NCBI GenBank assembly: GCA_030626465.1
Contig: DAOUOU010000026.1
Location: forward strand, 1 to 18,811
DNA: 18,811 nt
From: Bacteroidales bacterium
GTDB lineage: Bacteria; Bacteroidota; Bacteroidia; Bacteroidales; UBA10428
Direction: 5' to 3'
In this document: one piece after another, positions 7,100-14,209 of the stretch
Numbering within the stretch: the first letter of the stretch is position 1
How the letters are laid out: each line of letters opens with the position of its first letter
Position numbers and translations under genes: made by a program
The notes under the pieces: generated by a model
Seen by the model: the letters and a program-made list of their open reading frames with translations, nothing else
Databases searched by the model: none
What the model was told of the DNA's origin: nothing

Positions 7100-7477
7100 A
7101 TGATAACTTTTTACCTTAATGATGCCAATATATTTTATGTCAGAATCAGTGACAAAATATCAATCGGGGATATAAAAGATTACCTGGCTGAATTTAAGCT
7201 GATCGACTATTTACCACAAAAATTAATATTGCTCTATGATCTTCTTGATGCAGAACTTGATATTTCACTTGATGATATTAACACTATTTCAAGAATAGCC
7301 GATGAGGTTACTGAGAAGTATTTATCTGTGAAAACTGCTTTTCTTGTTGGAAACCCAAATGTAACAGCCTATTCGTTTCTGTTCTCTGAGCTGAAAGACA
7401 GCAAAGTAAAAATCAGAAAAATATTTTCTACACTTGATGCCGCAACAAGCTGGTTACTTGAAGATTCTTCTAAGTAA
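7100..7477 (+). CDS. SpoIIAA-like/STAS-related protein
   Basis: A 125-residue cytosolic protein with alternating strands and helices: FYLNDANIFYVRISD (strands), a helix, KLILLYDLLDAEL, then VKTAFLVGNPNVTAYSFLFS and KIRKIFSTLDAATSWLLED. The closing pattern 'K.R.FST.(D/E)AA..WL' and the central 'D' strand are typical of the SpoIIAA-like family that occurs widely in Bacteroidota. The family has an STAS-like fold used in anti-anti-sigma proteins, but most members have no known role, and no phosphorylatable Ser/Thr in a DSxG context is evident. It stands alone: 478 bases of non-coding DNA precede it and it runs convergently to the aldehyde dehydrogenase at 7662. Function is not assigned. Confidence 0.8.
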   Translation: MITFYLNDANIFYVRISDKISIGDIKDYLAEFKLIDYLPQKLILLYDLLDAELDISLDDINTISRIADEVTEKYLSVKTAFLVGNPNVTAYSFLFSELKDSKVKIRKIFSTLDAATSWLLEDSSK

Positions 7478-7661
7478 TTTTCCTGGTCCATTTAAGTTAC
7501 AAAGTGTATGAGGATAAACTGGTAGATGCCATTGAAATTTTACAATCTCTTTCATGAATATCATCTGTGCCAATAATTATTCCGCAATATTGGGAATTAG
7601 CAATACATGCTGATTTGAGAGTTTGCAGGATGGTTGAACTTTGAGTATTTCTTCTGACACC

Positions 7662-9254
7662 CTAACCGATCCTCTCTTTTGTTAATGCACCGTTCACCAA
7701 TCGCCAGATATTTAACGAATTCTCATTTTTCAATTGATCAGGTAAGGCAGCCTGTGGAAAATCCTGATAACATACAGGTCTTGAAAATCGTCTGATGGCA
7801 GCCGTACCAACAGATGTTGATTGTGAGGCTGTGGTTGCAGGAAAAGGACCTCCGTGCACCATGGAATGGCATACTTCAACTCCTGTTGGGAAACCATTAA
7901 ATATAAGACGTCCAACTTTTCTTTCAAGTATTTGTATCAAATCGGTATAACCAGCTAAATCCTGTTCGGTACCCTGAATAGTAGCAGTAAGGTGGCCTTC
8001 CAGATTTTTGGCGACGTTTATCATTTCTTCCTTGCTCTGAGCAGCTACGATTAATGTGGAAGGACCAAATACTTCCTCCGCAAGATCTTTATTCCTAAGA
8101 AAAAAGTCAGCATCTGTTGAAAATACTCTGCTTTTGACATTGTTTTCTTTTTCAGGTGTGTTGCTGCTTGCAAGAACTTTAATTCCCTTTGATTCCTTTA
8201 GCTTTTTGACTCCTTTCCGGTAGTTCATTCTAATCCTCTCAGATAGCATGGTTCCGGAACCAACTTCAGCAGTTTCATTTTTCAAAGCCTGATAAAACTG
8301 ATCTGACTCTGATGATTTAAGCGTGACCACAAGTCCGGGGTTGGTACAAAATTGTCCCACTCCCAAAGTAAAGGATCCAACCAACTCTTTAGCAATTGCT
8401 TTATTTCTTTCTTTTAATGCTCCAGGAAGAATGAATACCGGGTTAATACTACCCATTTCGGCAAAAACGGGAATAGGTATATCGCGTTTATTGGCTGCAT
8501 CGAATATAGCTTTCCCCCCATTGAACGACCCGGTAAATCCTATGGCCGCTATTTTGTGATGTTCAACAATAGTCATGCCTACCTTTTCAGAAGGTCCATG
8601 TATCAGTGAAAAGATACCATCAGGCAGATCTGTTTTGCGTATGGCTTCCTGAATAGCTTTTCCAACCAGTTCAGAAGTACCGGGATGCAGGGGATGAGCT
8701 TTGAATACAACCGTACAACCTGCAGCAAATGCCGAAGATGTATCTCCTCCTGCCACAGAAAATGCAAGAGGAAAATTGCTTGCACCAAATATTCCCACGG
8801 GGCCCAATGGAATCTGCATTTGCCTTATATCAGGCTTTGGAAAAGGCCGACGATCAGGAGTAGCTGTATCTATCCTGGCATCTACCCAGGATCCGTCTCT
8901 AACAACGCTGGCAAATAACCTAAGTTGATTTACTGTACGCATACGCTCTCCGATCAGCCGGGCTTCTGGAAGTGCCGTTTCATCCATACATCTTCTGATG
9001 AGAGTATCGTCCAGTTCAAGTATTTCTTCTGCTATAGTTTCCAGAAATCGGGCTCGTGCTTCGGGATGTATCGATTTATACACGAGAAAAGCTTCTTCAG
9101 CCTTCACAATTGCCCTGTCTATTTCCGGGAATGTAGCTTCATAAAATGTGGTATCCAAAGGAATCAGGGTAGAGGGATTAATAGCCAGAAAAGTTTGTTC
9201 TCCTCGTGCCGATCCTTCCAATCCTATTAAATTATATCCGGTAAGTTTAGTCAT
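7662..9254 (-). CDS. 2-oxoglutarate-semialdehyde dehydrogenase (NADP-type aldehyde dehydrogenase)
   Basis: A 530-residue aldehyde dehydrogenase. The catalytic Cys is C303 in GQFCTNPG and the general base E266 in FAEMGS; the oxyanion Asn is N160 in GASNFPLAF and the cofactor-binding Lys K185 in VFKAHP. The motif FGASNFPLAFSVAGGDTSSA plus VFKAHPLHPGTSE and IGFTGS is that of the alpha-ketoglutaric-semialdehyde dehydrogenase (2,5-dioxovalerate dehydrogenase) group, which oxidises the last intermediate of pentonate and galactarate catabolism to 2-oxoglutarate, normally with NADP+. It is the last gene of a four-gene minus-strand operon, starting 28 bases after the FAH-family dehydratase. The context (pentonate dehydratase, FAH dehydratase, GntP) matches the Weimberg route exactly, which supports the specific call. 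ATG at 9254; no Shine-Dalgarno. Fine substrate and cofactor choice is inference. Confidence 0.9.
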   Translation of the reverse strand: MTKLTGYNLIGLEGSARGEQTFLAINPSTLIPLDTTFYEATFPEIDRAIVKAEEAFLVYKSIHPEARARFLETIAEEILELDDTLIRRCMDETALPEARLIGERMRTVNQLRLFASVVRDGSWVDARIDTATPDRRPFPKPDIRQMQIPLGPVGIFGASNFPLAFSVAGGDTSSAFAAGCTVVFKAHPLHPGTSELVGKAIQEAIRKTDLPDGIFSLIHGPSEKVGMTIVEHHKIAAIGFTGSFNGGKAIFDAANKRDIPIPVFAEMGSINPVFILPGALKERNKAIAKELVGSFTLGVGQFCTNPGLVVTLKSSESDQFYQALKNETAEVGSGTMLSERIRMNYRKGVKKLKESKGIKVLASSNTPEKENNVKSRVFSTDADFFLRNKDLAEEVFGPSTLIVAAQSKEEMINVAKNLEGHLTATIQGTEQDLAGYTDLIQILERKVGRLIFNGFPTGVEVCHSMVHGGPFPATTASQSTSVGTAAIRRFSRPVCYQDFPQAALPDQLKNENSLNIWRLVNGALTKERIG

Positions 9255-9282
9255 AATGCCAAGTATTTTAAGGGTTCATTTG

Positions 9283-10116
9283 CTATTCAACAAAATTCAC
9301 AAGGGTACCGATAGAATCAATTGTAATCCTGATTTCGTCACCATGCTCCAGAGTAAAGTTGTTGGGTGGTATAATCCCCGTTCCGGTCATTAAAAGACAT
9401 CCCACGGGAAAGCTCATCTCACGGAATAAAAATTCTATCAGCTCGGAAAACTTCCGTTTGATCTGGTCGATTCTTATATTACGGCAAAACTCCTGAGAAC
9501 CATTTCTGAGTATTTCCATCCGGATCTCTGTGTTAGCGGGTAAAGGAGAATCTGTAAGGTAAATGCAGGGACCAATGGCAGCAGATTTGTCGTAAGTTTT
9601 TGCCTGGGGAAGGTAGAGTGGGTTCTCTCCCTCAATGTCCCTGGAACTCATATCGTTCCCGATTGTGTATCCTGCGATCTTACCCGAAGAACTTATCATC
9701 AGCGTAAGTTCCGGCTCGGGTACATTCCAGCCCGAATCTTTTCTTATTCTAACCTGTTGTCCTGATCCCACCGTTCTGTGGGCAGAAGATTTGAAAAACA
9801 ATTCAGGCCGTTCGGCCTTATATACAAGGTCGTAAAAATCTCCGCCCCCTGCGTCTTTGGATTCATCCATCCTGGCACTGCGACTTCGCATATACGTGAC
9901 CCCTGATGCCCATATCTCCTGGCTTCCTATCGGAGGCAATAAATCATTTGAAAGCAAATCATCGGCGTTTGTTAAGGGTAATGATGATTCTATAAAAGTA
10001 AGTTTGTCTTTAAAGAGATTGTCGTTGTTAATAAATTCATCCCAGTTCTTTGCTGCCAGGTAAAAACTATTATCCTGCTCAATCAATATCCCCTTTGACG
10101 TGTTGTATATTTTCAT
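9283..10116 (-). CDS. 2-keto-3-deoxy-pentonate dehydratase (FAH family)
   Basis: A 277-residue fumarylacetoacetate-hydrolase-fold protein. The core starts near 66 with EIWASGVTYMRSR. Metal ligands are Glu134 and Glu136 (VPEPEL) and Asp155 (GNDMSS), with Lys173 (QAKTYD) in the position of the conserved catalytic Lys. This spacing follows the archaeal 2-keto-3-deoxy-D-arabinonate dehydratase; the longer XylX of Caulobacter (about 390 residues) has an extra N-terminal region absent here. The reaction would remove water from 2-keto-3-deoxy-xylonate or -arabinonate to give 2-oxoglutarate semialdehyde, the substrate of the dehydrogenase 28 bases downstream. FAH-fold enzymes generally handle the D-xylonate or D-arabinonate series, while L-arabinonate is more often handled by a DHDPS-fold enzyme, so D-xylonate is favoured but not proven. 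It sits 66 bases after GntP, across an A/T heptamer repeat. Confidence 0.85.
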   Translation of the reverse strand: MKIYNTSKGILIEQDNSFYLAAKNWDEFINNDNLFKDKLTFIESSLPLTNADDLLSNDLLPPIGSQEIWASGVTYMRSRSARMDESKDAGGGDFYDLVYKAERPELFFKSSAHRTVGSGQQVRIRKDSGWNVPEPELTLMISSSGKIAGYTIGNDMSSRDIEGENPLYLPQAKTYDKSAAIGPCIYLTDSPLPANTEIRMEILRNGSQEFCRNIRIDQIKRKFSELIEFLFREMSFPVGCLLMTGTGIIPPNNFTLEHGDEIRITIDSIGTLVNFVE

Positions 10117-10125
10117 TTAAATGAA

Positions 10126-10182
10126 TTCTTAATTCTTAATTTTTAATTATTAATTCTTAATTCTTAATTAATTAATTATTCC
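10126..10182. repeat. A/T heptamer tandem repeat inside the operon
   Basis: Six head-to-tail heptamers, TTCTTAA, TTCTTAA, TTTTTAA, TTATTAA, TTCTTAA, TTCTTAA (10126-10167), followed by TTAATTAATTAATTATT. It fills the 66-base gap between the GntP and FAH genes, so it is transcribed within the operon. The same heptamer family recurs at 14058-14099. Confidence 0.85.
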
Positions 10183-11520
10183 TTATCCAAAGAATAAACT
10201 TAGAATGGTCAAAAAGATCATGGCCGAAAATCCCAATACTGCAGTACCTAATGTCTGGATTCTGTAACCCTGTTTTAGATTCATATCACTCATCTGGGTA
10301 ACAACCCAGAAAAAACTGTCGTTTGCATGTGAAACAACCGCAGATCCCGCTCCAATAGAAATAACCACCATAGCCTTTGAAATGTCAGAATCAAGACCCA
10401 TGATTTGAAGAAGCGGTGCAACAATGGAAGCTGTTGTAATAATGGCCACAGTTGAAGATCCCTGAGCAGTTTTTATAGCTGCTGCCAACAGGAATGGCAA
10501 CCATATTCCCAGGCTGGTACCACAAATATTCTCTCCCAATATAGTTCCCAGATCAGAACTTTGCAACACTTTCCCAAAAGCACCTCCTGCTCCGGTTATA
10601 AGTATTATGATAGCAGCAGTCTTCAGAGCTTTGCCAACCCAACCTGTTGTACTTAGCATTTCTTTGTCGAATTTCCTGGGAAGAAAAAATGAGATCAGTA
10701 CTCCCACAAAAAGAGCAGCAACAGGATTCCCGACAAAACCAAGTAATGTTCTGACTTTACCATCGCCAAAAGGATGTGTCGGAAATTCTGCAACAGAGCG
10801 CAACACAATCAATACTATTGGAATGACAATGGGCAAGAATGATTTCATGGCTGAGGGAGCATCTTTAATTATTTTTTTATTTTTCTCCTGTTCTGAACTC
10901 AGGGTCGGATCAATGAATATTTTTTTTCCAATATATTTAGCAAACAGGATAGAAACAACTAATCCGCATAAGCTGACAAACAACCCTAAAAGAATTACAA
11001 GTCCCAGATCGGCTCCAATTATACCTGCCGCAGCGATCGGACCCGGAGTGGGAGGAACCATGGTATGAGTAGCTGTCAATCCCAATGCAAGTGCAATAGC
11101 TGTACCGGCAAGGGATAATTTTGCATTTTTTGTAATTGCCCTGTTCAACGAGGAAAGGATCACAAACCCACTATCGGCAAAAACCGGAACAGACACTATA
11201 TATCCGATAAAAGCCATGGCCGTATGTACTCTTTTTTTTCCCACCAGGCTCAAAATCTTATTTGCCAATGCATATGCTCCACCGGAATTCTCCAGAAAGG
11301 CCCCGATGATAATCCCGGCAATAATTATAATCCCTATTTTCTCAATAGTGCCGCCAAACCCTTCATTAATAGTCTCAATGATCTGTCCCAGGGGCATACC
11401 GGAAAATAATCCGTAGAGAAAAGCGGCAGCAAGAAGTGACAGGAATGGATGAACTTTAAAACGTGTACTTATAACGACTATGAAAACAATACTCAGAAGT
11501 ATAAGAATAATGGTATACAT
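10183..11520 (-). CDS. GntP-family aldonate permease
   Basis: A 445-residue integral membrane protein with about 12-14 hydrophobic segments. Family features are the opening MYTIILILLSIVFIVVISTR, the motif GGAYALANKILSLVGKKR, the conserved VPVFADSGFVILSSLNRA, and TATHTMVPPTPGPIAAAG. All are typical of the GntP (gluconate:H+ symporter) family, which carries sugar acids such as gluconate, and in this setting presumably xylonate or another pentonate. The operon position, between a pentonate dehydratase (34 bases away) and an FAH-type dehydratase, ties it to pentonate use. It means the cell takes up the acid itself. Bacteroidota more often import carbohydrate through TonB/SusCD systems, none of which is seen here; the outer-membrane entry route is unknown. 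Start ATG 11520. Confidence 0.93.
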   Translation of the reverse strand: MYTIILILLSIVFIVVISTRFKVHPFLSLLAAAFLYGLFSGMPLGQIIETINEGFGGTIEKIGIIIIAGIIIGAFLENSGGAYALANKILSLVGKKRVHTAMAFIGYIVSVPVFADSGFVILSSLNRAITKNAKLSLAGTAIALALGLTATHTMVPPTPGPIAAAGIIGADLGLVILLGLFVSLCGLVVSILFAKYIGKKIFIDPTLSSEQEKNKKIIKDAPSAMKSFLPIVIPIVLIVLRSVAEFPTHPFGDGKVRTLLGFVGNPVAALFVGVLISFFLPRKFDKEMLSTTGWVGKALKTAAIIILITGAGGAFGKVLQSSDLGTILGENICGTSLGIWLPFLLAAAIKTAQGSSTVAIITTASIVAPLLQIMGLDSDISKAMVVISIGAGSAVVSHANDSFFWVVTQMSDMNLKQGYRIQTLGTAVLGFSAMIFLTILSLFFG

Positions 11521-11554
11521 TTATTCGTTTCAGATTGAAGGTAAATTAAGCTGA

Positions 11555-13276
11555 TTAGTGAAGGTCCCTCATAACTTTGTTGCCAGAGGCTCCTCTTAAG
11601 AAATCAAAATCACAGCCTTTCTCTGCTTGTTCGACATGGTTTATAAAAAGATTTACATACCCCCTGTCGGCTACCGGATCCGGAGCTTTCCAGTTTTCTT
11701 TTCTTTTCTTTAATTCTTTATCGGATACATGAAGAATCAGTTTTCTCTTTTTGACATCCAATTCAATCATATCTCCATTTTGCACCAGAGCAAGGTTGCC
11801 TCCTATGGATGATTCCGGTGAAATATGCAAAACAACCGTTCCATAGGCCGTTCCACTCATTCTGCCATCCGATATCCTTACCATATCTTTCACTCCCTCT
11901 TTAACCAGTTTTTCCGGTAAATCGAGGTTACCAACTTCCGGCATCCCGGGGTATCCAACAGGACCCACGCCTTTTAAAACCATGACACAGGTTTTGTCGA
12001 TATCAAGATCAGGATCATCTATACGATCATGATAGTCTTCAATTGTCTCAAATACTACTGCCCGTCCTTTATGTTGCATCAGACTGTAGGTTGCAGCGGA
12101 AGGCTTGATTACTGCTCCGTTTTCGCACAGATTTCCTTTGAGTACAGCAATGCCTGCACTATCTTTAAAGGGTTTCTCAATGTTTGCTATTACGTCGCGG
12201 TTATAACAGGGTGCATCTTTGCAATTCTCACCAATGGTTTTCCCATTGATCGTTAAAGCACCCGTATGAATGTGCCCTCGTAACTCATCAAGAATTACCG
12301 GCAATCCGCCTGCATAATAAAAATCTTCCATCAGGTATTTTCCTGAAGGCATCAGATTGAGAAGCAGAGGCATGCCACTTCCCAGTTTGTCAAAATCATC
12401 AAGAACAAGATCAACTCCAATCCGGCCAGCAATGGCAACCAGATGAATAATAAAATTGGTTGATCCGCCAATTGCTGAATTCACCTTGATTGCATTTTCA
12501 AATGCTTGACGGGTAAGAATTTTTGAAAGACTTAAATCTTCTTTTACCATCTCAACAATCCTGTTACCAGAGAGATGGGCCATTACTTTCTTGCGTGAAT
12601 CAACTGCCGGAATTGCTGAAGCGCCAGGCAGGGTCAGCCCCAGTGTTTCGACCATACTTGCCATCGAGGATGCCGTGCCCATGGTCATACAATGACCTGC
12701 ACTGCGCGACATGCAGGACTCTGCTTCTATAAGATCTTCCCGTGATACGGTTCCTGCTTTCATACCCTCAGAAAGTTGCCAGGTGGCCGTACCAGATCCA
12801 ATATCTTTTCCCCTGAATTTCCCGTTGAGCATTGGTCCGCCCGGAACAACAATCGTTGGCAGATTCACACTTGCTGCTCCCATCAAAGTGGAGGGTGTGG
12901 TTTTATCACAACCTGTTAACAATACAATACCGTCCAGAGGATTGGCCCGAATGGTCTCTTCAACATCCATACTGGCAAGGTTACGCCAAAGCATGGTAGT
13001 AGGCTTCATTAGTGTCTCTCCCAGTGACATCACAGGAAATTCGAGAGGAAAGCCCCCTGCTTCATAAACCCCTCTTTTAACAATATCTGCAAATTCTCGG
13101 AGGTGTGCATTGCAGGGTGTAAGATCTGACCACGTATTGCAAATACCGATAACCGGCTTGTCTCTGAACAAATGGTCAGGATGCCCCTGATTACGCAGCC
13201 AGCTGCGATGAACAAAGCCCATTTTATCATCTTTGCCAAACCATTCAGTACTTCGCAAATAGGATTTTTTATTCAT
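11555..13276 (-). CDS. Pentonate dehydratase (IlvD/EDD family), probable xylonate/arabinonate dehydratase
   Basis: A 573-residue IlvD/EDD-family [Fe-S] dehydratase. Numbering from ATG 13276, cluster ligands are Cys55 (LTPCNAH), Cys123 (GCDKTTP) and Cys196 (GHCMTMGTASSM); Lys125 next to Cys123 is the residue carbamylated to bind Mg2+ in L-arabinonate dehydratase, and Ser474 in ISDGRMSG is the expected proton-handling residue. The lead LRSTEWFGKDDKMGFVHRSW and the TWSDLTPCNAHLR motif place it in the sugar-acid branch (L-arabinonate/D-xylonate dehydratases), not IlvD proper. It would turn a pentonate into 2-keto-3-deoxy-pentonate, the first operon step. An in-frame TTG at 13282 could lengthen it by two residues; the ATG is preferred. 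It is the first gene of the operon, with a candidate promoter at 13397-13430. D-xylonate versus L-arabinonate preference cannot be read from sequence. Confidence 0.92.
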   Translation of the reverse strand: MNKKSYLRSTEWFGKDDKMGFVHRSWLRNQGHPDHLFRDKPVIGICNTWSDLTPCNAHLREFADIVKRGVYEAGGFPLEFPVMSLGETLMKPTTMLWRNLASMDVEETIRANPLDGIVLLTGCDKTTPSTLMGAASVNLPTIVVPGGPMLNGKFRGKDIGSGTATWQLSEGMKAGTVSREDLIEAESCMSRSAGHCMTMGTASSMASMVETLGLTLPGASAIPAVDSRKKVMAHLSGNRIVEMVKEDLSLSKILTRQAFENAIKVNSAIGGSTNFIIHLVAIAGRIGVDLVLDDFDKLGSGMPLLLNLMPSGKYLMEDFYYAGGLPVILDELRGHIHTGALTINGKTIGENCKDAPCYNRDVIANIEKPFKDSAGIAVLKGNLCENGAVIKPSAATYSLMQHKGRAVVFETIEDYHDRIDDPDLDIDKTCVMVLKGVGPVGYPGMPEVGNLDLPEKLVKEGVKDMVRISDGRMSGTAYGTVVLHISPESSIGGNLALVQNGDMIELDVKKRKLILHVSDKELKKRKENWKAPDPVADRGYVNLFINHVEQAEKGCDFDFLRGASGNKVMRDLH

Positions 13277-13282
13277 TGCCAA

Positions 13283-13582
13283 ATGATTTAGAATACCGGG
13301 TAATTTCGTTATTTATAATCAATCTAAAAAAATAATGATGAAAGTAATGCGATAATCTATAAAATGCAATCAAATGGAAGAATTAATTGAATTTATCAAA
13401 TATAATTATCCTTAAGTAGTTTTGCCAAAACATCCAAATAACCCTATATTCTAAGATGATAAAATAGATCAAGTTTAAATCAATGTAAGGAAATTCAATA
13501 AAAATCCTTACCAATATCATTGACATACAAAACAGAAACATTAAAAAAATCAGTACATTAGATTTATAATAGATGCATACAT
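13283..13582. other. 300-base divergent gap holding regulatory DNA
   Basis: A/T-rich region between the pentonate operon (minus) and the SiaC gene (plus). No gene-like frame is present. It holds the promoter candidate for the operon (13397-13430). A weak plus-strand candidate for the SiaC gene is TTTG (13421-13424), 20 bases, then TATATTCT (13445-13452). Confidence 0.5.
13397..13430 (-). promoter_or_regulatory. Candidate Bacteroidota-type promoter of the pentonate operon
   Basis: On the minus strand TTTTG (13430-13426) is followed 21 bases later by TATATTTG (13404-13397). This fits the Bacteroidota consensus TTTG-N19-21-TAnnTTTG exactly. It would start RNA near 13390, giving a leader of about 110 bases before ATG 13276. 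No operator is evident nearby. Confidence 0.6.
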
Positions 13583-13966
13583 ATGGAAAAATTGGTTTTT
13601 GAAGGAGATAAAGATAAACCTGTGGTTGACTTTAATAATGAGACCGGTGTATTGTTCCTTGGTGGATCATCGATCCCTGAAAATGTTTTAGATACCTATA
13701 CCTGTATTCTGAACTGGTTAGATGAGTATTTTAAAGATCCCAGACCAAATACTAAGATTGAGTTTTATTTCGAATACCTGAATACTGCTTCAAGCCACAT
13801 GATCATGAGAATTATTGAAAAAACTAATGTATTTAAAGAATCCTGCGACAAACTTATCATTAACTGGTACTATCAAAAGGATGATATCGATATGAGGGAT
13901 TTTGGTTATGAATTGCTTGATGTTTCTGATTGCCCTATCAATATTTCAGCAAAAGAAAATGAATAA
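13583..13966 (+). CDS. SiaC-family regulatory phosphoprotein (DUF1987)
   Basis: A 127-residue soluble protein of the DUF1987/SiaC family. The motif FEYLNTASSHMI holds Thr68, the residue phosphorylated in Pseudomonas SiaC by the kinase SiaB and dephosphorylated by the phosphatase SiaA; the length and position match. Other shared features are the 'PENV...Y..I..WL..Y' helix (32-49) and the late strand IINWYYQKDDIDMRDFG. In the known system, the unphosphorylated form binds the diguanylate cyclase SiaD and activates c-di-GMP synthesis; in Bacteroidota the partner is unknown. No SiaA, SiaB or GGDEF gene lies in this window, so here it is an orphan. Its stop codon lies in a hairpin (13951-13981). 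The gene shows no Shine-Dalgarno; ATG 13583 is preferred because the conserved core starts at once. Confidence 0.88.
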   Translation: MEKLVFEGDKDKPVVDFNNETGVLFLGGSSIPENVLDTYTCILNWLDEYFKDPRPNTKIEFYFEYLNTASSHMIMRIIEKTNVFKESCDKLIINWYYQKDDIDMRDFGYELLDVSDCPINISAKENE

Positions 13967-13981
13967 AATTCATTTTCTTTT
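13951..13981 (+). terminator. A/T-rich hairpin overlapping the SiaC stop codon
   Basis: AAAAGAAAATGAAT (13951-13964) is the perfect reverse complement of ATTCATTTTCTTTT (13968-13981) with a 3-base AAA loop. The TAA stop at 13964-13966 lies at the tip. The stem has few G:C pairs but is 14 bp and ends in T-rich sequence, so it may act as a terminator or 3'-end protector, possibly affecting ribosome release. Confidence 0.6.
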
Positions 13982-14033
13982 ACTGACATGAGTTTTACGA
14001 CACCAAATCACTCATAATTTTTAATTGGCCTCG

Positions 14034-14057
14034 CCGAACTCGCCCTACGGGCTTCGG
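14034..14057. repeat. GC-rich hairpin flanked by heptamer repeats
   Basis: CCGAA-CTC-GCCC-TAC-GGGC-TTCGG: nine base pairs with a 3-base bulge and 3-base loop. It is the only GC-rich spot in this gap and lies between AATTTTTAATT (left) and the heptamer array (right). The composition break from the surrounding A/T suggests a small inserted or mobile-repeat-like element. Confidence 0.6.
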
Positions 14058-14099
14058 TTCTTCATTCTTAATTTTTAATTTTTAATTCTTCATTCTTAA
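14058..14099. repeat. A/T heptamer tandem repeat
   Basis: Six heptamers in a row: TTCTTCA, TTCTTAA, TTTTTAA, TTTTTAA, TTCTTCA, TTCTTAA. Same unit family and copy number as at 10126-10167. It directly follows the GC-rich hairpin, 110 bases before the glycosyltransferase gene. Confidence 0.85.
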
Positions 14100-14209
14100 T
14101 TATTTTCAGGTTATTATCAGGATTTGTTTATCTTGTGCCTGAATATCAATTCCTGTTTTTTATACATGATTGAGCATCAGATTCGTTCTTTCTGTTAAAG
14201 AAGTATAAA

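Noticed and set aside
6865..7101. 78-codon minus-strand open frame in the long gap
   Set aside because: Biased toward rare-looking composition, no family likeness, no start context; treated as chance.
10607..11068. 153-codon plus-strand open frame opposite GntP
   Set aside because: The minus-strand GntP motifs are unambiguous; the plus reading is a mirror frame.
13277..13282. TTG start of the pentonate dehydratase at 13282
   Set aside because: The ATG two codons later gives a normal family N-terminus and needs no rare start.
14028..14060. tRNA-like or attachment-site reading of the GC-rich patch
   Set aside because: It forms only one bulged hairpin, with no cloverleaf arms, and no integrase is in the window.
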